NCBI RefSeq assembly: GCF_052119585.1
Contig: NZ_JBGQOJ010000001.1
Coordinates: 496,001-560,000, forward strand
Direction: 5' to 3'
Source of the DNA: JBGQOJ01 sp052119585
GTDB lineage: Bacteria > Pseudomonadota > Alphaproteobacteria > Rhodobacterales > Rhodobacteraceae
Length of the DNA: 64,000 nucleotides
The notes beneath the pieces were generated by a model. The model searched no databases and had not been told where the DNA came from. It saw only the letters and a program-made list of their open reading frames with translations. Made by a program: the position numbers and the translations under genes. Below are positions 41,116 through 48,619 of this stretch, piece by piece; the first letter of the stretch is position 1; each line of letters opens with the position of its first letter.

Positions 41116-42327
41116 ATGTCCCACATCGTCGTTATCGGGGCCGGTCAGGCCGGTTCTTCGCTGGTCACAAAGCTGCGCACATTGGGGTTTGATGGCGACA
41201 TCACCCTGATCGGGGCCGAATCTGCCCCCCCCTATCAGCGCCCGCCCCTGTCAAAGAAATATCTGCTGGGAGAGATGGAACTGGAGCGGCTGTATCTGCG
41301 CCCCGAACAGTTTTACGCCGACCAGAACATCACCTTGCGCCTTGATGCGCCCGTGACGGCGATTGATCCCGCAGCAAAGACCGTGACGATCGGGGCGGAC
41401 GTCATTCCCTACGATCAGCTTGCGCTGACAACGGGTTCCGACCCGCGCCGCCTGCCCGCCAGCATCGGTGGCGCGCTTGACGGCGTGTTCACCGTGCGCA
41501 CCCTGGCCGATGTCGATGCCATGGCGCCTGCGTGCAAACCCGGTGCGCGTGCGCTGATCGTGGGCGGCGGCTATATCGGGCTGGAGGCGGCAGCGGTGGC
41601 CACCCGTATGGGCGTCCGCGTGACGCTTGTGGAAATGGCCGACCGCATCCTGCAACGTGTCGCGGCCCCCGAAACCTCGGACTATTTCCGGGCGCTGCAC
41701 CTGTCCCATGGCGTCGATATCCGCGAGGGCGTGGGCCTTGACCGCCTGTTGGGCGACGGCCATGTCAGTGGCGCGCGCCTGACCGACGGAACAGAGATTG
41801 CAGCCGATTTCGTCATCGTTGGCGTTGGCGTCACACCGTCAAGCGCCCTGGCAGAGGCGGCTGGCCTGACAATGGAAAACGGCATCCGGGTTGACGGGCA
41901 CGGGCGCACCTCGGACCCGGCGATCTGGTCGGCAGGCGATTGTGCATCCTTCCCCTACAAGGGCACCCGCATCCGCCTTGAAAGCGTCCAGAACGCGATT
42001 GATCAGGCCGAAAACGTCGCCGAAAACATGCTGGGGGCCAACAAGGATTACATGCCGCATCCTTGGTTCTGGTCTGATCAATACGATGTGAAACTGCAAA
42101 TCGCGGGCCTGAACACCGGCTATGACCGCACCGTGCTGCGCCAAGGCGAAAAGGAAGGTGCGCAATCGGTCTGGTATTATTACGGCGACACGCTGCTTGC
42201 CGTCGATGCCATGAACGACCCGCGCAACTACATGATCGGCAAACGCATGATCGAGGCGGGCAAGTCGCCCCCGGCCAGTGCAATAGCAGACCCTGCGACC
42301 GACATGATGGCGCTGATGAAAGCATGA
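41116..42327 (+). CDS. FAD/NAD(P)-dependent oxidoreductase, ferredoxin-reductase-like
   Basis: A 403-residue flavoprotein of the rubredoxin/ferredoxin reductase family with a C-terminal reductase domain. FAD binds at VVIGAGQAGSSL (residues about 5-16), with PYQRPPLSKKYL next. NAD(P)H binds at ALIVGGGYIGLEAAAV (about 150). The second FAD contact is IWSAGDCASF, followed by the conserved C-terminal WFWSDQYDVKLQIAGL. It probably passes electrons to a ferredoxin serving a P450 or oxygenase encoded elsewhere. Its stop overlaps the rsmD start. Confidence 0.9.
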   Translation: MSHIVVIGAGQAGSSLVTKLRTLGFDGDITLIGAESAPPYQRPPLSKKYLLGEMELERLYLRPEQFYADQNITLRLDAPVTAIDPAAKTVTIGADVIPYDQLALTTGSDPRRLPASIGGALDGVFTVRTLADVDAMAPACKPGARALIVGGGYIGLEAAAVATRMGVRVTLVEMADRILQRVAAPETSDYFRALHLSHGVDIREGVGLDRLLGDGHVSGARLTDGTEIAADFVIVGVGVTPSSALAEAAGLTMENGIRVDGHGRTSDPAIWSAGDCASFPYKGTRIRLESVQNAIDQAENVAENMLGANKDYMPHPWFWSDQYDVKLQIAGLNTGYDRTVLRQGEKEGAQSVWYYYGDTLLAVDAMNDPRNYMIGKRMIEAGKSPPASAIADPATDMMALMKA

Positions 42328-42887
42328 GGATCATTGCCGGTCAGCATCGTGGCCTGACGCTGGCCAGCGTAGGAAAGGGAGACGCCGGTGCGCATTTGCG
42401 CCCGACATCGGACCGCGTGCGCGAAAGCCTGTTCAGCGTGCTGCAGGGCGGCGCATACGGCGACCCTATCACGGACGCGCGTGTGCTGGACCTGTTCGCG
42501 GGCACCGGTGCGCTGGGGCTGGAGGCCCTGTCGCGCGGGGCCGCTTGCGCCACCTTCGTGGATGACGGGCGCGTGGCGGGGGGGCTGATCCGCGACAATA
42601 TCGCACTGACCAAACGGCAGGCCGATACAAAGCTGATCAAGCGGGACGCGACCAGACTGCCATTGAACGACGACGCCCCCTATGACCTCGTCTTTCTTGA
42701 CCCGCCCTATGGCAAATCCCTTGGCCAACAGGCGCTTGTCGCCGCCCTGCAAGGCACCTGGATCGCCCCCGACGCGCTTGTCATCTGGGAAGAAAGCAGC
42801 CCGCAAATCGCCCCGGCCCCGTTCGACTTGCACGATCAAAGGCGCTATGGCGACACCCACATAACGATCATTAGCCTGCGCCCATGA
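42324..42887 (+). CDS. rsmD: 16S rRNA (guanine(966)-N(2))-methyltransferase RsmD
   Basis: A 187-residue SAM methyltransferase that modifies G966 of 16S rRNA. MRIIAGQHRGLTL and LRPTSDRVRESLF are the N-terminal family blocks. The SAM loop is VLDLFAGTGALGLEALSRGA, and the catalytic motif is VFLDPPYGKSL. It is coupled to the flavoprotein gene by ATGA. It ends upstream of a degraded repeat half-site and converges on map. Confidence 0.95.
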   Translation: MRIIAGQHRGLTLASVGKGDAGAHLRPTSDRVRESLFSVLQGGAYGDPITDARVLDLFAGTGALGLEALSRGAACATFVDDGRVAGGLIRDNIALTKRQADTKLIKRDATRLPLNDDAPYDLVFLDPPYGKSLGQQALVAALQGTWIAPDALVIWEESSPQIAPAPFDLHDQRRYGDTHITIISLRP

Positions 42888-42893
42888 TCACTT

Positions 42894-42909
42894 TGTTCTA
42901 AAAATACTC
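42894..42909. repeat. Degraded half-site of the modular intergenic repeat (copy E)
   Basis: TTGTTCTAAAAATACTC keeps only the AAAATACTC core of the half-site seen in copies A-D, with no partner arm. It lies 7 bp after rsmD and before the convergent map stop, the same kind of position as the other copies. Confidence 0.35.
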
Positions 42910-42928
42910 ACTTGCAACGCCCGACCCC

Positions 42929-43741
42929 CTAATCCCACGTCGGGTGGAATTTTCCGGCAGGCGACAGCGTGAAAATCTCGCAGCCTGTCGCGGTGACCCC
43001 GACCGAATGCTCGAACTGCGCCGACAGCGACTTGTCGCGTGTCACGGCGGTCCAGTCGTCTGCCAGCACCTTGGTTTCGGGGCGCCCCAGATTTACCATC
43101 GGTTCGATGGTAAAGAACATACCTTCCTCCAGCACAGGCCCGGAACCCGCGCGCCCGTAGTGCAAGACGTTGGGCGGCGCATGGAACACGCGTCCCAGAC
43201 CATGACCACAGAAATCGCGCACCACAGACATTCGCTCTGCTTCGACATAGCTTTGGATTGCGTTGCCGATATCGCCAAAGGTATTGCCCGGCTTTACCGC
43301 CTCGATACCTTTGAACAGGGCGTCATGCGTGATCTGGATCAGGCGCTCCGTCTTGCGGCTCAGTTTTCCGGCGACATACATCCGGCTGGTATCGCCGAAC
43401 CAGCCATCGACGATCACGGTGACGTCGATGTTCAGGATGTCGCCATCCTTCAGCACCTTGCCCGCCGGGATACCATGGCACACCACATGGTTCACACTGA
43501 TGCAACTGGCGTGCTTGTACCCTTTGTAGCCGATGGTGGCAGACACGGCGCCTGCATCCTCGACCGCCTTGGTGATCCAGTCGTCCAGCGTCTCTGTGGT
43601 GGTGCCGGGTTGCACCAAAGGGGCGACGCCGTCCAGAATTTCGGCGGCAAGTTTCCCCGCCGCGCGCATTCCGGCGAAATCCGCCTCTTCGTATATCCGG
43701 ATGCCGTCTTTGGTCAAACGGCCGCGATTGCGTTCATCCAA
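42929..43741 (-). CDS. map: Type I methionine aminopeptidase
   Basis: A 270-residue metalloprotease that removes the initiator methionine from nascent proteins. The five metal ligands of the pita-bread fold are visible: Asp in LNIDVTVIVDG, Asp in WFGDTSRMY, His in CGHGLGRVFH, Glu in FTIEPMVNLG and Glu in FEHSVGV. The substrate-contacting histidine lies in NHVVCHGIP. It is downstream of sfsA on the same strand with 38 bp between them and probably co-transcribed. Confidence 0.96.
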   Translation of the reverse strand: MDERNRGRLTKDGIRIYEEADFAGMRAAGKLAAEILDGVAPLVQPGTTTETLDDWITKAVEDAGAVSATIGYKGYKHASCISVNHVVCHGIPAGKVLKDGDILNIDVTVIVDGWFGDTSRMYVAGKLSRKTERLIQITHDALFKGIEAVKPGNTFGDIGNAIQSYVEAERMSVVRDFCGHGLGRVFHAPPNVLHYGRAGSGPVLEEGMFFTIEPMVNLGRPETKVLADDWTAVTRDKSLSAQFEHSVGVTATGCEIFTLSPAGKFHPTWD

Positions 43742-43779
43742 GGGTTTGTCTCCAACTGTCTCGGTTAGGGCCTAGATAA

Positions 43780-44526
43780 TCAATTTGATGCAAAGTTGCC
43801 AGAGGGGGGGCCGGATTGCGGTTTTTCATCCACCGGCAAGGCCAGACCAAGTGTGACACCCAGCGGGTCTATCTTTGTATCATAACAAATCATCTGCACC
43901 CCGGCACGCCGCGCCGCATCATATGCGCGCGCATAGGCCGGGTCCAGGTCGGCGGCTATTTTCAACCGCCCGCAATCCGTGCGCTGCACAAGATACAGCA
44001 TCACGGCGCGATGCCCTGCGGCCACCATCGCCGACAAATCCGCCAGATGCCTGGCCCCGCGCAGCGTCACGCTATCGGGAAACTCGGCAAGGTCGCCCTG
44101 CCTGCACAGCGTTACACTTTTCACCTCGACATAGGCATCGGGCAATCCGTCTTGCGACAGCAGAAAATCGACCCGGCTGTTCTGCCCGTATCCGACCTCT
44201 GGCCTTACGCGGCGATACCGGGACAGCTCTGCCACCTGCCCGGCCTCCAGCGCCGCCTTGACCGCGCGGTTGGGAACGGCGGTATCGACGCAGGTGAAAT
44301 GCCCGGTCTCGTGTTCGACCAACCGCCAGCCGAATTTAAGCTTTTTCTTCGGGTCGTCGTTCGGCTCCAGCCAGACGCGCATCCCTTCGTCCTTCAGCCC
44401 TGACATCGCGCCGGGGTTAGGGCAATGCGCGGTCACCTCGCGCCCGTCATCCAGCCGGATATCGGCCAGAAACCGTTTATAGCGCCGGATCAGCCGTCCG
44501 GAAACAAGAGGGGTTTGAAACCGCAT
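43780..44526 (-). CDS. sfsA: DNA/RNA nuclease SfsA
   Basis: A 248-residue SfsA family protein (sugar fermentation stimulation protein; members have a PD-(D/E)xK-like nuclease fold). Family blocks are GRLIRRYKRFLADI, VTAHCPNPGAMSGL, SRVDFLLSQDGLPDAYVEVKSVTL (the nuclease D...E-x-K portion) and FPDSVTLRGARHL. It is the first gene of the sfsA-map pair and divergent, by 45 bp, from the CinA-like gene, as often seen in Rhodobacterales. Confidence 0.95.
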   Translation of the reverse strand: MRFQTPLVSGRLIRRYKRFLADIRLDDGREVTAHCPNPGAMSGLKDEGMRVWLEPNDDPKKKLKFGWRLVEHETGHFTCVDTAVPNRAVKAALEAGQVAELSRYRRVRPEVGYGQNSRVDFLLSQDGLPDAYVEVKSVTLCRQGDLAEFPDSVTLRGARHLADLSAMVAAGHRAVMLYLVQRTDCGRLKIAADLDPAYARAYDAARRAGVQMICYDTKIDPLGVTLGLALPVDEKPQSGPPSGNFASN

Positions 44527-44571
44527 AACCGCGCCCTATACCAACAAGGACATCTCAACAAGGAACAGACA

Positions 44572-45297
44572 ATGGCCAACCCAACCGCAGCGATGCTTGT
44601 GATCGGTGACGAGATCCTGTCGGGCCGCACCCGCGACGCCAACATGCACCATCTGGCGAATGAGCTGACCAAGATCGGCATCACCCTGTCAGAGGTCCGC
44701 ATCGTGTCCGACGATGCGCCCGCGATCATTGCCGCCGTTAAAGCGCTGTCAACGTCGTTCGACACTGTGTTTACCTCTGGCGGCATCGGCCCCACGCATG
44801 ACGACATCACCGCCGATTGCATCGCTGCGGCCTTTGGCCTGCACATCGACGTCCGCGAGGATGCGCGCGCGCTTCTGGCGGCCCATTACAAACGTGCGGG
44901 AACGGAACTGAACGAGGCCCGCCTGCGCATGGCCCGCATTCCGGACACCGCGACGCTGATCGACAACCCCGTCTCCACCGCCCCCGGTTTCACTGTGCAA
45001 AACGTGCATGTGATGGCAGGGGTTCCATCGGTGTTTCAGGCGATGGTGGCCAGTGTCCTGCCCACGCTTGTCGGCGGTGCGCCCCTGCTGTCCCAGACCC
45101 TGCGGATCAATCGCGGCGAGGGCGATATCGCAGGCCCGTTGGGCAAGCTGGCGGCGGAACATCCCGATCTTGCGATCGGGTCGTACCCGTTCCAGAAAGA
45201 CGGCGCCTATGGGTCCAACATCGTGATCCGTGGCACAGATGGCACGGCCATTGACGCCGCCATCCTGAAACTGGCCGCCCTGTTCCCGGAGACCTGA
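44572..45297 (+). CDS. Molybdopterin-binding/CinA N-terminal-like protein
   Basis: A 241-residue protein of the MoCF/CinA N-terminal family. It has the molybdopterin-binding fold motif MLVIGDEILSGRTRDAN at the N-terminus and TSGGIGPTHDDITAD around residue 68. It lacks the C-terminal CinA deamidase domain, so it is not a complete CinA. Such short forms are called competence/damage-inducible protein A or FAD/nucleotide pyrophosphatase-like, and their substrate is uncertain. The ATG at 44572 has AAGGAACA upstream. It abuts the GNAT gene. Confidence 0.88.
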   Translation: MANPTAAMLVIGDEILSGRTRDANMHHLANELTKIGITLSEVRIVSDDAPAIIAAVKALSTSFDTVFTSGGIGPTHDDITADCIAAAFGLHIDVREDARALLAAHYKRAGTELNEARLRMARIPDTATLIDNPVSTAPGFTVQNVHVMAGVPSVFQAMVASVLPTLVGGAPLLSQTLRINRGEGDIAGPLGKLAAEHPDLAIGSYPFQKDGAYGSNIVIRGTDGTAIDAAILKLAALFPET

Positions 45298-46017
45298 ATG
45301 ACCCCGCCCACCGTCAAGGAACTTTACGCCATAACAGAGGCCACATGGCCCCCTGCCACGGCAACCGCTCACGGCGTCTGGACCATTCGCGACGGGCAAG
45401 GCGGGGGCAAGCGTGTGTCTGCGGCAACGGCGAACGGCCCCGTCACCTTTGACGACATCCGCACCGCCGAGGCCCTGATGGAGGATCTGGACCAGCACCG
45501 CCTGTTCATGATCCATGAGGGCGAGGACGTTCTGGACCAGCAACTGTCCGCGATGGGCTATCAGATCATCGACCCTGTGGTGCAATATGTCTGCCCGCTG
45601 GAAACGCTGGCACAGATCGACCCGCCGCGCCTGTCCGGCTTTGCCATCTGGCCACCGCTGAAAATCATGGAAGAGCTTTGGGCAGACGGCGGGATCGGCC
45701 CTGCGCGGCTTGATGTCATGCGCCGCGTGCAGGGCCCCAAAACCGCCATTCTGGGCCGCGTCAACGACCGTGCGGCGGGCGTTGCCTTTGTCGCAATCCA
45801 CAATGAGACGGCAATGTTGCACGCGATAGAGGTCGCGGCATCGCAGCGTCGGCAAAAGGTCGCCGTCAATATGATGGGGACGGCGGCCAAGTGGGCGCAA
45901 GATCATGGGGCAAAACGGTTTTCTCTGGTGACAACGGTCCAGAACGTCGGCTCTAACGCGCTCTATACTTCCCTTGGGATGCGGACTGTGGGACACTACC
46001 ACTATCGTATCAAATAA
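45298..46017 (+). CDS. GNAT family N-acetyltransferase (239 aa)
   Basis: A 239-residue protein with a C-terminal GNAT domain. Acetyl-CoA motif A is weak but recognisable in VAASQRRQKVAVNMMGTAAKWAQDHGAKRFSLVT (in pieces), followed by NALYTSLGM, typical of motif B. The N-terminal 110 residues form a second, degenerate GNAT-like half. The ATG directly follows the stop of the CinA-like gene, so the two are co-translated. Substrate unknown. Confidence 0.8.
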   Translation: MTPPTVKELYAITEATWPPATATAHGVWTIRDGQGGGKRVSAATANGPVTFDDIRTAEALMEDLDQHRLFMIHEGEDVLDQQLSAMGYQIIDPVVQYVCPLETLAQIDPPRLSGFAIWPPLKIMEELWADGGIGPARLDVMRRVQGPKTAILGRVNDRAAGVAFVAIHNETAMLHAIEVAASQRRQKVAVNMMGTAAKWAQDHGAKRFSLVTTVQNVGSNALYTSLGMRTVGHYHYRIK

Positions 46018-46037
46018 CGCCAAATGGCGAGAGCAGT

Positions 46038-46613
46038 GTGAAACAAGACGAAACCAGCCCGACCGCACTCGACCTTCCGATGGTCGATCCGTTGCCTTCT
46101 GCGACGCAAAAATACTTTGCCGTCTGTCAGGAAAAGCTGGGCATGGTGCCGAATGTCCTGACATCCTATGCCTTCGACATCGCCAAGCTGGACGCCTTCA
46201 CCGGCATGTACAACGAACTGATGCTGGCCCCCGGCGGGCTGTCCAAGCTTGAACGGGAAATGATCGCCGTTGTCGTTTCGTCAATCAACAAATGCTTCTA
46301 TTGCCTTGTCGCGCACGGGGCTGCGGTGCGGCAATTGTCGGATGACCCGATCCTGGGAGAGATGTTGGTGATGAATTACCGTGTTGCCCCGCTGGACAAA
46401 CGCCAACGCGCAATGCTGGACTTTGCCGCGCTGATGACAGAAGGCAGCGCACGGATAGAGGAACAGCACCGCCAAACGTTGCGGGATGCGGGATTTACCG
46501 ACCGCGACATCTTTGACATCGCCAATGTCGCGGGCTTTTTCAACATGACCAACCGCGTTGCTTCGGCGATCGGCATGCGCCCGAACAACGATTACCACGC
46601 GCAAAGCCGATGA
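46038..46613 (+). CDS. Peroxidase-related, AhpD-like (carboxymuconolactone decarboxylase fold) protein
   Basis: A 191-residue protein of the alkylhydroperoxidase D-like 'peroxidase-related enzyme' group. The redox motif is C86-F-Y-C89-L-V-A-H93, matching the CxxC...H proton-relay site of AhpD. The flanking GLSKLEREMIAVVVSSINK and DIANVAGFFNMTNRVA are family features. Translation starts at a GTG with GAGAG upstream. The stop overlaps the OmpA gene start (ATGA). Likely function is peroxide reduction; the electron donor is not evident. Confidence 0.9.
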   Translation: MKQDETSPTALDLPMVDPLPSATQKYFAVCQEKLGMVPNVLTSYAFDIAKLDAFTGMYNELMLAPGGLSKLEREMIAVVVSSINKCFYCLVAHGAAVRQLSDDPILGEMLVMNYRVAPLDKRQRAMLDFAALMTEGSARIEEQHRQTLRDAGFTDRDIFDIANVAGFFNMTNRVASAIGMRPNNDYHAQSR

Positions 46614-47560
46614 CCGCACGCGCCGCCATTCTTGCCGGTGCCTTTGCGCTTTGCCCACAGACCACGCATGCCATAACGCTGGATTTTCCGGCCACCGCCA
46701 ATATCTCGTCCGAGATAACAGAACCGCTGGGCAGTTACCGCGTGCCAACCGGGCCCTATGCCAACGGGGAAGTTTCGGGGATCACCGCCGAGGGCGAAAT
46801 CCTGCGTCAGGCATGGCGCGTCGGGGCGGGTGGCCTGACGACCCTGCAAATCCTTTCTCCCCTGCGCGATCAACTGGCACAGGCAGGCTACGAAGCTCTG
46901 TTCGAATGCAGCACGGACGACTGCGGCGGGTTCGATTTTCGCTATGACACCGATGTTCTGCCGGAACCCGCGATGCACGTCGATCTGGGTGATTTCCGAT
47001 TTCTCTCTGCGCGGCGGAACGCGGGTGAAACGCCCGAATATGTCAGCCTGATGGTCAGCCGATCAAGGGGGGCGGGGTATGTGCAGGTCGTTCACATCAA
47101 TGGGGAAACCGCAGGAACCGCAATTGTCACCACATCGACAAAAGGCCCTGTCGCGGGCCCTGCCGCCACGATTGCACCGGTCGGGCCTATGCCCGAAACA
47201 CTGGAACGCACGGGGGGGTATATTCTGGACGATCTGACGTTCGAGACGGGGTCATCCTCTCTTGGGCAGGGGAGTTTTTCCTCGCTCGCCGCACTTGCCG
47301 ACTATCTAAGGTCCAATCCGGCGCGCACTGTGGCCCTGGTCGGGCACACCGATGCCGAAGGCCCCCTGAGCGGCAATATCGCCCTGTCAAAGAAACGCGC
47401 CGCGTCGGTCGTTGAACGGCTTGTATCGGTCCATGACGTGTCCCGAACTCAACTGGGTGCTGAAGGTGTCGGGTTTCTTGCGCCCCGCGCCAGCAATCTT
47501 GATGACATCGGGCGCGCGCAAAACAGAAGGGTCGAAGTGATACTCACCTCGACCCGTTAG
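46610..47560 (+). CDS. OmpA-family protein
   Basis: A 316-residue exported protein. The signal is MTARAAILAGAFALCPQTTHA. A variable domain (about 22-195, with two cysteines in CSTDDC) is followed by a C-terminal OmpA peptidoglycan-binding domain (about 205-316) containing LDDLTFETGSSSL, VALVGHTDAEGPLSGN and GIGRAQNRRVEV-like DIGRAQNRRVEVILT. The first part is not a clear eight-strand barrel, so this may be a periplasmic cell-wall-anchored protein rather than a porin. It is coupled to the AhpD-like gene. Confidence 0.88.
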   Translation: MTARAAILAGAFALCPQTTHAITLDFPATANISSEITEPLGSYRVPTGPYANGEVSGITAEGEILRQAWRVGAGGLTTLQILSPLRDQLAQAGYEALFECSTDDCGGFDFRYDTDVLPEPAMHVDLGDFRFLSARRNAGETPEYVSLMVSRSRGAGYVQVVHINGETAGTAIVTTSTKGPVAGPAATIAPVGPMPETLERTGGYILDDLTFETGSSSLGQGSFSSLAALADYLRSNPARTVALVGHTDAEGPLSGNIALSKKRAASVVERLVSVHDVSRTQLGAEGVGFLAPRASNLDDIGRAQNRRVEVILTSTR

Positions 47561-47572
47561 TCCCGGTCGGGC

Positions 47573-48478
47573 CTACCAGATATCCGGGCCTTTGTCGGAG
47601 AAGCTGCCAACAAGAAAATCTATGAACGCCCGCACTTTTGGCTGGGTAAACCGGCCCGGCGGATAGACGGCGTAGATACCCTGCGTTTCTTGCGGAAGAT
47701 CTGGAATTGCCTCTTCCACCTGACCGGACTTCATCGCGTCCGCATACAAAAAGCTGGGCAGATAGGCGATTCCCAGACCTGAGATCGCGGCATTCAACAG
47801 CGATTGACCATCATTGACCGTCAACCAGCCCGCCGTTCTGACCTGACGTTTCTCGCCAGAAGGTGCGGTCAGTTTCCAGACGTTTCCGCTGGACTGGTTC
47901 GAGTAATGCAAAAGCTTGTGATCGTTCAGATCGTCGATCTTTTCGGGCCGTCCGAATTTATTGAAATAGTCGGGGGATGCGATCATCCGTTTTGTCGTGT
48001 CGGTCAATTTGCGGGCCCGCAGGGTGCTGTCTTCCAGCTCTCCAATGCGGACAGCCATATCAAAGCCTTCGGAAATCAGTTCGACATAGCGGTTGTTCAG
48101 AACCATGTTGACGGTGATGTCGGGATATTCCGCCAAAAAGTTGCCAAGAACGGGGGAAAGATGGTTCACCCCAAAATCTGTCGCGACAGAAATGCGCAGC
48201 AGCCCCGATGGCGCGGATTGCATTGAGGTCACAAGCGAGTCCGCCTCGCCGGCGTCGTTCAGCACACGGCGGGCACGATCATAGTAGGCTAGACCTATTT
48301 CTGTCGGACTGACGCGGCGCGTTGTCCGGTTCAGCAACCGTGCACCAAGGCGCGCCTCGAGCGACGAGACGTGTTTGGACACGGCTGATTTAGAAATGCC
48401 CATCTTCTTGGCGGCATCTGTGAAACCACCCTGATCCACGACCGTGGCGAAGGCTTCCATTTCTGTTAGTCGATCCAT
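47573..48478 (-). CDS. LysR-family transcriptional regulator
   Basis: A 301-residue LTTR. The N-terminal winged helix-turn-helix (about 1-60) contains MEAFATVVDQGGFTDAAKKMGISKSAVSKHVSSLE in pieces, then RLLNRTTRRVSPTEIG. The substrate-binding domain (about 90-295) follows. It belongs to the CrgA/YafC-like branch with the SxSxxSxHV recognition helix. The ATG at 48478 gives the normal start; a GTG or ATG five codons earlier is possible. The neighbouring fadH is transcribed in the same direction upstream, so the target is not obvious. Confidence 0.92.
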   Translation of the reverse strand: MDRLTEMEAFATVVDQGGFTDAAKKMGISKSAVSKHVSSLEARLGARLLNRTTRRVSPTEIGLAYYDRARRVLNDAGEADSLVTSMQSAPSGLLRISVATDFGVNHLSPVLGNFLAEYPDITVNMVLNNRYVELISEGFDMAVRIGELEDSTLRARKLTDTTKRMIASPDYFNKFGRPEKIDDLNDHKLLHYSNQSSGNVWKLTAPSGEKRQVRTAGWLTVNDGQSLLNAAISGLGIAYLPSFLYADAMKSGQVEEAIPDLPQETQGIYAVYPPGRFTQPKVRAFIDFLVGSFSDKGPDIW

Positions 48479-48619
48479 TGTGCTACCTTGCATACCCGCT
48501 AATCCATCAAGGTATCACGCTCAATTCTGGCAGGAATGCGGTGAAGGGCAGACAATACTGGGGTTTTATGCGGATCGTTAATGTCAGGGAAACAACCACG
48601 CCAATCCCCGAAGGCGCAT

